Shown: positions 52,672-64,000 of the stretch, piece by piece
Layout of the letters: the number at the start of each line of letters is the position of its first letter
Position numbering within the stretch: position 1 is the first letter of the stretch
Assembly: GCF_000189635.1 (NCBI RefSeq)
Contig: NW_002476418.1
Span: 1,116,001-1,180,000, forward strand
DNA length: 64,000 bases
Source: Tetrahymena thermophila SB210
Lineage: Eukaryota > Ciliophora > Oligohymenophorea > Hymenostomatida > Tetrahymenidae
Direction: 5' to 3'
Notes under the pieces: generated by a model
What the model was told of the DNA's origin: nothing
Databases searched by the model: none
What the model saw: only the letters and a program-made list of their open reading frames with translations
Position numbers and translations under genes: made by a program

Positions 52672-55600
52672 TCATAATTAATTAGAATAAATAATATTTT
52701 CTTATTAGATCATTCTTTCTTTTTGTTCAATTACCGAAAATACATCTGTAATTTCAGTGTAATCTAATAGTCTCTAAATTGACTCAATCAAGTAATCTGG
52801 ATATAATTGAAGTACATCTTCTTGCTGTTAATTATTTGAGTCTTTGTACTTGTTTAGCACCTAAATCATTTCTTGTCTTGTTTGCTCTAGCTGAGCATGA
52901 GATTATTTATTATTTTTTAAGTTTTTAAAATTAAAAGTTACAACCATATAGAAGATAAATCCAAGAGCATAGCAATCATTTTGCTTTAAAAGTTTGAAAT
53001 TTTTTTTTATTTCAGAAATATTTTCTTGGCAATTCTAATTTTTTTCTATCAAATCTTAGATTATTTCAAATTCATTCTTAATTAAAGGACTCAAGTACTG
53101 TTATTTGCATTATAAATGTTTAGAAACAATTTAGCTAAACTCATTTCTCTACACCAAACCACCACCTAGATCTGAAATTTTATACTTCTGATCTTTAGTT
53201 TTAATTATATTATCTAAAGAAATATCCATGTGAACAATTTTAGCAACATTATGCAATTAGTAAAAACCTCTACATAGTGAATACATCATGTCATGCAACT
53301 CTTATGGTTTAAATGATATTTTTTTAATGTATAGTTCTTACTATAAATTTGTTTCTCCTAGCTCCATTATTAAGTAGCTTAAGTTATATTCTTTTTAATG
53401 ACCATCATAATTTTGAATAGATATATTATTAATTAAAATACCATATCTAAGTTTGATTATGTTTTCTGTTTAATGGAAACTAAGACGTTTAGCAATATTG
53501 AACTCTTTTGTAGCAGCATAAACATCATCTTTTGTAGGCAAATTCTATGCTTTAATAGCCAACTCTTCTTAACTTTCTTGACAATCTTGATTATTTTTTA
53601 AGTCAATTACTTTATACACCTATGCAAATCCTCCTGCCCCTAAGTCTACAATCTTCTTGAATCTTTATTGAAGCTCACGCAGGCTAATATGAAAATCATA
53701 ATATCTTAAACAATCATCAAATGTTTAAAATTTAATAAGAGGTATCTCGTTGTTGATATTTTCTTTAATGTATTAGATAAATTTGTATGATGCATAGAGA
53801 TAACTATCATCCACATTTTAATAATTTAATTGTTAGTTTTTTACTGAGTTTTTTGAGAAAGCGTAGAATACTAATAGAGGATTTATATTTATATCTTTTT
53901 CATCGGATATAAATATATCAGATTTGAGAACATCTAAAAAGTCATCAGGTACCATCACGTTATAACTCCTCAGTAATTTAAGCGCTTTTGTGAACTTTCT
54001 AATAAGGATCAACTCAATTTAGATAGTATGTGAAGGAACTAAGTCAAGATTTTCATTATAAAGAATGAATTTAAATTCATCTGGCTTTTAATTTTTTTAT
54101 TTAGAAGAAGAATCATTATTATCAGTAATTTATGTAATTTTAAGAGAATTTTCTTATTTATAAAATTAGAATTTCATTTTTGATTCTACTTATTAGTTTT
54201 CTTAAATAGCAAACATTATTCTGCTTATCTGTTTCTCATAAAAAAAGTTTTTAACCTCAATTAGATTTTCAATCTTTGAGAAAATGTAGTGATTTTCATT
54301 AAATTTCCCACTCAAAATCTCTCTGTTCTTAATAGAATTGACAAATTTCCAAGCATTATCAATTTAAGCACTATCTAACAACAAAATACTGTAAATCGTA
54401 GAGTTATCATGAGCCATTTTATGTATACTACTTCCAAGTGGTAAGCATAAAGAGCAACCTTAAAGAATATGGAAGCCTTAAACCTGTTCTCTTTTATTTG
54501 AAATTAAGAATATTATTTGTATTGAAGGCAAATAAAAATTTAGGAACTTTTGTTAATCTCCTTAATTCATTCCTTTAAACAAAGAAATAGAGAACTTTTC
54601 TTTCTTTTCTTATACCAATCTTATTTTTTCCTTGTTAAATAAATAATTAAAAAATGTGGCTAAACTTAGAGCTAAAACAATAGTATTACCAATAATCATA
54701 ATATTAGTAAAAGAAAGAAAGCTATTTTGATTTAACATAATCCTTGGATTAAATTACAATTTCAGTATTTCAGTTCCATTTACTAAATAAAGCATTGAGT
54801 AGCGATTCAATTCTTCTTACTTAAACTTTACTGGAAGACCTTTATAGTAAGTAAAGCCTTCATAGAAATAATAATCCTTAATAGGCTAAAAATTTCCTTC
54901 CTAAGTAAGCAAATTAGGGGGTGTTTTGTTTTCTAAATCAATTGAGTAAAATCTGTAGTCTCTTAATTCCGATTCATCTTCAGAAAATACTGCTTAGGTG
55001 AGTAAATACTAGACTCCACTATCAATTTCAAGGACAATTACTCCTAACCAATCCTTATTACTTAATTTAAACTCTCCCAAATCATAAAAATATAAATCTT
55101 TGTTTGTCTCATTCCTTCCAAATACACAAATGTCTTTATCTACATCTTTAAGAAAATTAATATAATGAAAACTCCAAAATTCTTTTCTCTTGATTATTTA
55201 ATAGGTACTGTTATGTTTTAGCATCAAGTATTCTTCGTTAACAGGTTAATACTCATGACCTATTTCTGGACTACATAGTTAACCAATATCCATTTTTAAA
55301 ACCATTGGATGATAACCTTAACGTACTGCAGAAGGAGTTGCAATTGTTTTAAATATATCATCTGTTATAATAAAAGTACTAGTTTGAATAGTAGAATAAG
55401 TATCATCTAATTAAGGAAATAAAGTAGCTAAGCCACCATCATTAGGTTTAACATTCCATTATTAGGTGTAGAAACCATTAAATTTGTACGAATATTAAAA
55501 AAAGAACAAATCTGGCACATATATTGATCCATTAGGTCTTATATAGATACTAAAAGGGAAGTCATAGTTAGGAATAGGACCAAGACCGAATTGAGTAAAA

Positions 55601-56160
55601 TCGATTGCTGTATTATTTTAATCTATAACTATTTAAGTTGTGTATCGAGCTGTAAAATTAGTATCATTTGAATACCTAATTGGAAATCCTGAATTAAGCA
55701 TTTTCATTGAAGTAATGTTAAATTAGTATTCAGTTATAATAGCTTAAGGTAATTCTTAAAGTAATATTTTTTAAATCTGCCCAAATTAGTTTTAAAAAAA
55801 ATTTCCAATAAGAGTTTAGTTTTTCTATAAAGAAATCAAAGTTATCTAATTATAAACTAGCGTGGATTCATAGCACAGTACAAAGTTTTCCATTTTCTAA
55901 AAATTTGTTACTATTATAGGTTCTTCTTTATTCTTTTAGACATACATAAGGTGGTTTTCTCTATCATAAGAAAGATAGAAATCAACCCATTATTTATTTT
56001 CATTGCGATGTCTAATAATACAGAACGGAGGATACTTTAGGGATATTGTATCTCTATTAAACTAATTTATTACTTTTCTTAGATCTTATGAATTGCTCAC
56101 TAAAACAAGAAGAAGGATATTTATTATTCCAAATAGACTTTTGAATGAACTCAATAGCAT
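52672..56160 (-). CDS. Receptor-like protein kinase, copy A, 1162 residues
   Basis: One continuous ciliate-code frame of 1163 codons. A signal peptide (about residues 1-23, INILLLVLVSNSQ) leads into a 460-residue ectodomain with several N-glycosylation motifs. A membrane helix lies at about residues 483-505 (IMIIGNTIVLALSLATFF). The cytoplasmic part has a linker of about 320 residues and a kinase domain from about residue 833. There VDLGAGGFAQVYKV is the Gly-rich loop, ELAIKAQN carries the ATP-binding Lys, IVHMDISLDNIIKT is the catalytic loop and ISDLGGG is the metal-binding site. The core Lys, Asp, Asn and Asp are kept, but HRD is HMD and no clear APE motif follows, so it is a non-RD kinase of uncertain family. 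It is probably Ser/Thr-type if active. The ectodomain matches nothing I know. Copies B and C are close paralogues. Confidence 0.88.
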
Positions 56161-57094
56161 TACCTACAATTAAAATATTTAGTTTTAATAAAACAAATTG
56201 AATATAGTTGAGGAAGATTAAATTTGTAGAAAATTATTTATAATTAATTTGTAAATGATAAATGCAATATTTAGGATTTTAGAAGAAAAGCAAATATATG
56301 AATTAATTAAATTTGATTTATACTAAAAGATACTATTCATAATTTTTAATTTTGAAAATTTATATCAAAGCCTGTTTATTTATCTTTCTATCCACTCTTC
56401 TATTTAACTATCTACTTAATTTTAAAGATATCTATTGTAAATTTTCATCTTTTTTCAATTTTTTTAGGGTAAAAGTGTTTAAAATGAATAATTAAAATAT
56501 GAAAAATAAAATTTGTTAAAAAATTGTGCACTAGATACACTTTTCATTATATATTACAGTTGATGATATTTTAATTTTAAGATAAGCAAATATTGTTTAA
56601 ATAATCATTATTTAATAACGATGATTATTATTTTTATATGAATAAGTGCTTTATAGATAATTTCAAAATTTTAAGAAAAAAAAGCATAAAGAAAATTGAT
56701 ATTAGTTTTAATCAAAATTACATTACAATGATAGGAAATGGTAGTAGAAACTATTAATTATGGTTTTTAATATGAAACTAATTTTATATTTTAGAAATTT
56801 TTCAGCATTTTTTTAATTTTTATTCTTGCAAAATTTAAAACATATCTAATAATATCCTTAATTAAATCAAAAAAATGTGGTTAACTTTTTAAGAAATTTT
56901 TAAAATCAAAGTTAAAGTGTAAAAGTAGATGGATGTAAAAAAATTATAATAATAAATTGATTTCTCAAATTATTATAAAAATAAAATGATGCTAATAAAA
57001 TAAATTCTAAAAAAGTAAAACAAAAATAAAAATAAAAAAATAATAAATCATGCTGGTTTTTCATAAATAGAAATTTAAAATGAAATGGTCTGTT
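56161..57094. other. Spacer between kinase copies A and B
   Basis: The right part (about 56895-57094) repeats the kinase 3' flank seen at 63470-63692 and, in part, at 52534-52671. The rest is AT-rich and contains no TPR sequence, so the A-B junction lacks the TPR gene found between B and C. Confidence 0.65.
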
Positions 57095-60000
57095 TCATAA
57101 TTAATTAGAATAAATCATATTTTCTTATTAAATAATTCTTTCTATTTGTTCAATCACCGAAAATACTTCTGTGATATCTTTGTAATCTAATAGTCTCTAA
57201 ATTTACTCAATCAAGTAATCTGGATATAATTGAAGTACATCCTCTTGCTGCTAATTATTTGAGTCTTTGTACTTGTTTAGAACTGAAATCATTTCTTATC
57301 TTGTTTATTCTAGCTGATCATGAGATTAGTATTCATTATTTAAGTTTTTAAAATTAAAAGTAACCACCATATAGAAGATAAATCCAAGAGCATAGCAATC
57401 GTTTTGCTTTAATAGTGTGAAATCTTTTTTTATTTCAAAAATATTTTCTTGATAATTCCAATTTTTTTCTATCAAATTTTAAGTTTCTAATTAATTTTTA
57501 ATTAAAGGACTCAAGTACTGTTATTTGCATTATAAATGTTTAGAAACAATTTAGCTGAACTAATTTCTCTGCACCAAACCACCACCTAGATCTGAAATTT
57601 TATACTTCTAATCTTTAGTTTTAATTATATTATCTAAAGAAATATCCATGTGAACTATTTTAGCATCAATATGCAGTTAGTAGAGACCTCTGCATAGTGA
57701 ATACATCATATCGTGTAATTCCTGTGGTTTAAATGATATTTTTTTTATGTATAGTTCCTACTATAAATTTGTTTCTCCTAGCTCCATAACAAAGTAGCTT
57801 AAGTTGTATTCTATTTAATGACCATCATAATTTTGAATAGATATATTATTAATTAAAATACCATATTTAAGTTTGATTATGCTTTCTGTTTTATGGAAAC
57901 TAAGACGTTTAGTAATATTGAACTCTTTTGTAGCAGCATAAACACTTTCTTTCGTAGGCAAATTCTATGCTTTAATTGCCAACTCTTAACTTTTTTTACC
58001 ATCTTGATTATTTTTTAAGTCAATTACTTTATACACCTATGCAAATCCTCCTGCCCCTAAGTCTACAATCTTCTTGAATCTTTATTGAAGCTCACGCAGG
58101 CTAATATGAAAATCATAATATCTTATACAATCATCAAATGTTTAAAATTTAATAAGAGGTATCTCATTGTTGATATTTTCTTTAATGTACTAGATAAATT
58201 TGTATGACGCATAGAGATAACTATCATTCACATTTTAATAATTTAATTGTTAGTTTTTTACTGAGTTTTTTGAGAAAGCGTAGAATACTAATAGAGGATT
58301 TATATTTATATCTTTTTCATCTGAAATAAATATATCACATTTAAGAACATCTAAAAAGTCATCAGGTATCATCACGTTATAGCTCCTCAGTAATTTAAGC
58401 GCTATTGTGAACTTTCTAATAAGGATCAGCTCAACTTAGATAGCATATGAAGGAATTAAGTCAAGCTATTCGTTATAGAGAGTGAATTTAAATTCATCTG
58501 GCTTTTAATTTTTTTATTTAAAAGAAGAATCATTATTATCAGTAATTTATGTAATTTTAAGAGAATTTTCTTATTTATTATATTAGAATTTCATTTTTGA
58601 TTCTATGTATTAGTTTTCTTAAACAGCAAAAATAATTCTGCTTATTTGCTTTTAATTAAAAAGGTTTTTAACCTCAATTAGATTTTCAATCTTTGAGAAA
58701 ATGTAGTGATTTTCATTAAATATTCCACTTGAAATCTCTCTGTTCTTAATAGAATTGACAAATTTCCAAGCATTATCAATTTGAGCACTATCTAACAATA
58801 AAATACTGTAAATCATAGAGTTATCATGAGCCATTTTGTGTATACTACTTCCAAGTGGTAAGCATAAAGAGCTACCTTAAAGAATATCGAAGCCAAAAAC
58901 CTGTTCTCTTTTATTTGAAATTAAGAATATTATTTTGATTGAAGGCAAATAGAAATTAACGAACTTTTTTTCATCTCCTTAATACATTTCTTTAAACAAA
59001 GAAATAGAAAACTTTTTTTTCTTTTCTTAAACCAATCTTGCTTCTTTTTTGTTATCTAAATAAGTAAAAAATGTTGCTAAACTAAGAGCTAAAAAAATTG
59101 TATTTCCAATAATAATAAGATTAGTAAAAGAAAGTAAACTCTTTTCATTCAACATAATCCTTGGATTAAATTGCAATTTCAGTATTTCAGTTCCATTTAC
59201 TAAATAAAGCATTGAGTAGCGATTCAATTCTTCTTATTTTAACTTTACTGGAAGACCTTTATAGTAAGTAAAACCTTCATAGAAATAGTAACCCTTAATA
59301 GGCTAAAAATCTCCTTCCTAAGTAAGCAAAGTAGGGGGTGTTTTTTTTTCTAAATCAATTGAGTAAAATCTGTAGTCTCTTAATTCCGATTCATCTTCTG
59401 AAAATACTGCTTAGGTGAGTAAATATTCTATTCGACTATCAATTTCAAGGACAATTACTCCTAACCAATCCTTATTACTTAATTTAAACTCTCCTAAATC
59501 ATAAAAATATAAATCTTTATTTGTCTCATTCCTTCCAAATTTACAATGAGTAGTAATATAATGAAAATTCCAAAATTCTTTGCTCTTGATTATTGAATAG
59601 GTACTGTTATGTTTTAGTATCAAGTATTCTTCACTAAGAGGTTAATATTCATGTCCTATATCAGGAACACATAGATAACCAATGTCCCTTTTAACAATAG
59701 GGCTATGATAGCCTAAACCAACTATAGAAGGAGTTGAAATAATTTTAAATATATCATCAGTTATAATAAAAGTACTAGTTTGAATAGTAGAATAAGTATC
59801 ATCTAATTAAGGAAATAAAGTAACTAAGCCACCCTGCTGAGGTTTAATATTCCATTATTAGGTGTAGAATTTATTAAAGATGTACGAATATTAAAAAAAG
59901 AACAAATCTGGCACATATATTGATCCATCAGGTCTTATATAGATATTGAAAGGGATGTCATAGTTAGGAATAGGACCAAGACCGAATTGAGTAAAATCGA

Positions 60001-60556
60001 TTGCTGTATTATTTTAATCTATAACTATTTAAGTTGTGTAACGAGCTGTAAAATTAGTATTATTTGAATACCTAATTGGAAATCCTGAATTAAACATTTT
60101 CATTGAAGTAATGTTAAATTAGTATTCAGTTATAATAGCTTAAGGTAATTCTTAAGGAGGAATTTTAAAAATCTACCCTTATGGGTTTTAAAATACATTT
60201 CCAATAAGAGTATAATTTTTCTATAAAGAAATCAATGTTATCTAATTTTAAACTAGAGTGGATTCATAGCACAGTACAAAGTTTTCCTTTACCTAAAAAT
60301 TAGTTACTATTATAGGTTCTTCTTTATTCTTTTAGATATACATAATGTGGTTTTCTCTGTCATAAGAAAGATAGAAATCAACCCATTATTTCTTTTAATT
60401 ACTATGCCGAATAATGCAGAACGGAGGATGCTTTAAGGATATTCTATCTCTATTAAACTAATTTATCACTTTTCTTAGATCTTAAGCATTACTCACTAAA
60501 CCAAGAAGCAGGATATATATTATTCCAAATAGACTTTTGAATGAAATCAACAGCAT
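57095..60556 (-). CDS. Receptor-like protein kinase, copy B, 1153 residues
   Basis: This is a paralogue of the 52672-56160 gene over its whole length, again one uninterrupted frame (1154 codons). A signal peptide (IIYILLLGLVSNAQ) leads into an ectodomain, a membrane helix at about residues 475-497 and a kinase domain from about residue 825, with the same loops including IVHMDISLDN. It differs from copy A by small in-frame deletions totalling nine codons, one near 59540 in the ectodomain, and by scattered substitutions. Open frames kept in both copies argue that both are under selection. Ligand and substrates are unknown. It lies 3' of the TPR gene on the same strand, with a 672-base gap. Confidence 0.88.
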
Positions 60557-60849
60557 TTTCTACAATTTAAATATACTTTCTTTTTTTTTTGTTTTCTCCT
60601 ATTAATTAATAATTAATGATGAATTATTAGTAAAATTTTTATCTGAAAATATTTTTCGTGATAAAAATAATAAAAATAATCAAAATATCAAGTTTTTAAT
60701 CACAACTTTTTTTGCAGTCGCAAAGTCCATAGTCCAATACATTTTTTGACCAAATATTAATTAAAGGTAGACCTGGGTCTTAAATTTTTTAATTTACAGA
60801 TGGTAAAAATGTTTTCAAAAATGAATTCCCCTCAAAAAAATTTATTTAT

Positions 60850-61220
60850 TTTTTAAGATATAAAAATAATATCCTTCTCAATTATTTAATTATTTAAAAT
60901 TATATTTTAATAACTATTTATTCAAATTTCTTACAAAAATATATTACATATTTAATAAAACTGTCTCTAATCAAATAATTTTAGTCATTCTAACTTTTAA
61001 AAATATTATTTTAAGAATTTAAACTATTCAGTATAATTTATAAACACATGTAATACAAAAGTTATTTATTTGTATGAGTCGATAATCAAGATATAAATTA
61101 TAATGTTTTGATTAATTTCATATCTTCCTAAACCTAAACTTTTGTATTTTACATACATTTAAAACAAAGCTGTAAACCAAAAATCTTCGAAATTCTTATT
61201 CATAAATGGTGTTTATTTTT
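60850..61220. repeat. Non-coding block duplicated with the TPR gene, copy 2
   Basis: This is the counterpart of 51190-51560. It lies immediately 3' of the TPR stop and so probably includes that gene's 3' UTR. A patch just to its left (60715-60780, gtcgcaaagtccatagtcc and agacctgggtct) is less AT-rich than the surroundings but has no recognised identity. Confidence 0.72.
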
Positions 61221-61228
61221 ATAAAATT

Positions 61229-62581
61229 TCATTCTTTCTTTTAATATTTTAGTTGATTTTCAATATAATCCAAATTTAAGGCTGATGGGACATCTTTAGG
61301 ATCTATTTAGAGAGCCTTCATATAGTATTATTTTGCTTCTTCTAACTAATTCATTTCCTAATAAATAAGACCCAAATTAAAATTAGTTATTAAATGGTTT
61401 GGATCGATTTTTAAAGCTTACAATAAATATCTTTTTGCATCGCTTAGCATTTTCATATCTAAATTAATAATTCCTAAATTAAAAAGACCAAAAAAATTAT
61501 CAGGATAGTATTTCAAGGTATTTAGGTAGTTTTCTTTTGCTTCATTTAGCATATTCATCTCATGATAAAGGTATGCTAATTCAAAATATATATAAGTCAT
61601 TGAGGGATCAATTTCCAAAGCCTTCAAGAAGTTAGATACAGCATTATTCAGTTAACCCTATTTTGTTTAAACTTTACCTAAACTAATGTATGCTGGGGCT
61701 AGTTAAGGATCTATTTTCAAAGCATCTAAGAAACTGGATACTGCATCATTCAGCTAATCTTATTCTTCATAAACTTTACCTAAATTAACATAAGTTATGG
61801 CTAGTTAAGGATCTATTTCCAAAGCTTTCAATATCTAATTTTTTGCTTCCTTTAGCTTTTTGATCTATAAATAAAAAAGCCCTAAGTAATTATGAGCCTA
61901 AGTATTTAAAGTGTTAATTTTCAAAGCTTCTAAATAACATTATTTTGTATCTTCAAATAATTCCATTTTTAGGTTTAAAATACCCAATTTTAGATAAGTT
62001 TGGTCATCTTTAGGATTTATTTTTATAGCCTCTTGATAACATTTTTTAGCTTGATTTAGGTTATTCATTTATTCATTAATATCTGCTAAAAATAAATATG
62101 ATTCTGCATGTTAAGGATTGAATTTTAAGTAATTTTGAATATTCTATTTTGCTTCTTCTAGCATACCTTGTTAATAATAAATTTGTGATAACTAAAAATA
62201 AGGATGTGAATATTTAGGCTCGATTTCCAAACTCCTTAATAATTACTTCTTTGCTTCTTCAAGCTTTCCTTAGCTTATATAAACTTACGCTAAGTTAAAG
62301 TAAGCACCATAATTTTAAGGAGCAATTTTTTGACACTCAATTAAACATTGAATTGACTCATTATACTACTTTTAGATTTGATAACATAATCCCAAGCTAC
62401 TTAATGTATCGATATCTTAAGGATTATTTTTCAAAGAATTTTTTAAAAGTTCAATTTATTGAAGCAGCTAATTATCAGTCTAAGGTTTATTAGAAAAAAA
62501 AAATTTTGAGTTTTTTTAAAATCTTAAACTTTCAGATTTAGGAATTGAATTATTTTTTAAAATGCTAATTAAAGCTCTCAT
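61229..62581 (-). CDS. Tetratricopeptide-repeat protein, 450 residues
   Basis: A single exon of 451 codons. After a short basic N-terminus come about eleven TPR units of 34 residues with the usual spacing. Examples are ALEIDPQLAITYVNLGKVYE, ALKIDPQLAPAYISLGKVQ and ALEIDPSMTYIYFELAYLYH, each starting near a ...(A/E)..NP or DP turn and carrying the A-x-x-x-Y-x-x-L-G helix pattern. TPR arrays bind peptide partners; no catalytic domain or membrane segment is attached. The regular (A/L)K-I-DP phase resembles the O-GlcNAc-transferase/Ttc-like class, but no transferase follows. It lies between receptor kinases C and B on the same strand and is duplicated with them, so a functional link with the kinases is possible but unproven. 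Confidence 0.9.
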
Positions 62582-63692
62582 TTATTTTTTCTTATTTTTT
62601 TTGATTTAATTTTTTATAATAATAATAAAATATGAAAACAAATAATCTAATTATTAGATTTAAATGATTTAAAAAAAATTTAATAATTATTTGATAATTC
62701 GAAAATTTTTTGAAAATATATTTAGAATTAGTTAGTTTATTTGATCTTAAAACAAACTAAATAATAAGTCAAAAAAAAATTTATAAACAAACAATGAATA
62801 ATTTAGATAAATTATTTAAAATGCTTAAAAAAAGCTCTTACCCATTAATTTTTTTCTAAGTATTTATTTTATTTGATAGTTTTAATCAATCTATCCTAAA
62901 TTTTAAGCTAGAATTTAAATTACCTAAAGTATTAGATTGAAGCAGTTAAGGAGATATTTAGTCATTATCTGATTATTAATATTCGTCTATTAGATAGAAG
63001 TTTCTAAAATACCTTATTTATAGTTTCTTTATTAGATCTCAAAGCTAAAATACAAATAAACCAAAACAACTTTTGAAAATCAACTAAATAAACAAATAGT
63101 AAATAAATAAATAAGTTAGTCATTTTAGGTTTTATCTATTTTTTAATTTTTCTTAATATTCTATTTTTTATTTTACTTTTAAGCTATCGTGAACCTCCTT
63201 CAAAAATATTTCAAAAAACAGTAAAGAATCCTAATAATAAGTATCACTTTTTGATTTTTATTTAGTGCTTACAATTGCACTCACGCATTAATTTTTTCCT
63301 ATGTATTTATTTTATTGATCCTATTAATGCATCATAAATACCAAATAAGAATTCTAGAATATTAAATTGAAATGGATATTTTGCCATTATCCGATCATTA
63401 ATTTTGAAATTATTATACATTTATAACATTAGTTATTTCTAAAATGTTGTATTGAAATTCTATTCATCAGTTTTCATTTTTAAAAATAAAAGTTAAAGTG
63501 TTGAAGTAGATAGATAAATGTAAAATAATAATAATAATAATAAAATGATTTCTCAAATAATAACATAGATAAAATGATGCTAATAAAAATAATAAAATAA
63601 GTTCTAAAAAATGAAAAAACAAAACAAAAGTAAAAAAATAATTATTCAAGCTAGTTTTTCATAAATAGAAATTTAAAATGAAATGGTCTGTT
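62582..63692. other. Spacer between TPR gene and kinase copy C
   Basis: The left part should hold the TPR promoter. From about 63470 the sequence matches the 3' flanks of kinase copies A and B, including an (AAT) run at about 63525-63545. No gene is seen. Confidence 0.6.
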
Positions 63693-64000
63693 TCATAATT
63701 AATTAGAATAAATCATATTTTCTTATTAGATCATTCTTTCTTTTTGTTCAATCACCTAAAATACATCTGCAATATCGTTGTAATCTAATAGTCTCTAAAT
63801 TGACTCAATCAAGTAGTCTGGATATAATTGAAGTACATCCTCTTGCTGCTAATTATTTGAGTCTTTGTACTTGTTTAGAACTTAAATCATTTCTTGTCTT
63901 GTTTATTCTATCTGAGCATGAGATTAGCGTTCATTATTTAAGTTTTTAAAATTAAAAGTAGCAACCATATAGAAGATAAATCCAAGAGCATAGCAATCGT
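63693..64000 (-). CDS. Receptor-like protein kinase, copy C, C-terminal part only
   Basis: The last roughly 102 codons of a third kinase paralogue run off the right edge. They match the C-termini of copies A and B (for example YPDYLIESIQRLLDY, then VIEQKERMIQQENMIYSNQL and TGA at 63693-63695). The frame is open throughout the visible part. The rest of the gene lies beyond the window. Confidence 0.85.

Overview
The window looks like somatic (macronuclear) DNA of an oligohymenophorean ciliate, most likely Tetrahymena or a close relative. In every recognisable gene TAA and TAG are read as glutamine and only TGA stops. The DNA is extremely AT-rich, intergenic stretches are long, introns are AT-rich GT...AG, and several proteins are full of Gln and Asn. 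A standard-code ORF scan breaks almost every gene here, so the models below were read with the ciliate code and GT...AG splicing. Where exon coordinates are given, the junction phases were checked.

Layout, left to right: a leucine-rich-repeat gene with about one repeat per exon (minus, 165-3206); a four-helix membrane protein (plus, 5540-6585); a nucleotide-sugar transporter with six exons (minus, 7184-8814); a two-pass membrane protein with a long Gln-rich tail (plus, 11280-14061); a giant Gln/Asn/Ser-rich protein with a C-terminal coiled coil (plus, 15409-20777); a DUSP-domain protein with a ubiquitin-like segment (plus, 23038-26159); a Rab6-type GTPase (plus, 28354-29385); the U5 snRNP GTPase Snu114/EFTUD2, nine exons and 972 residues (minus, 30663-34768); an acidic protein ending in a UPF0193 region (minus, 35874-37574); a B-box plus leucine-rich-repeat protein (plus, 39541-41667); two small cytoskeleton- or membrane-type proteins (minus, 44463-45233 and 45421-47416); and a membrane-anchored cathepsin-B-like protein that has lost its catalytic residues (plus, 49814-50851).

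The last 13 kb is a tandemly duplicated cluster, all on the minus strand. It holds three copies of a receptor-like protein kinase gene (52672-56160, 57095-60556 and a partial copy running off the end at 63693-64000), one intact TPR gene (61229-62581) and one broken TPR copy (52148-52533). Non-coding flanks are duplicated with them. The ancestral unit appears to be kinase, then TPR gene, then a shared non-coding block.

The housekeeping genes (Snu114, Rab6, nucleotide-sugar transporter) are ordinary and well supported. The accessory interest lies in the pseudoprotease, the kinase/TPR cassette array, the acidic UPF0193 fusion and the DUSP protein without a peptidase domain. No tRNA, rRNA, CRISPR array, telomere repeat or recognisable transposase gene was found.
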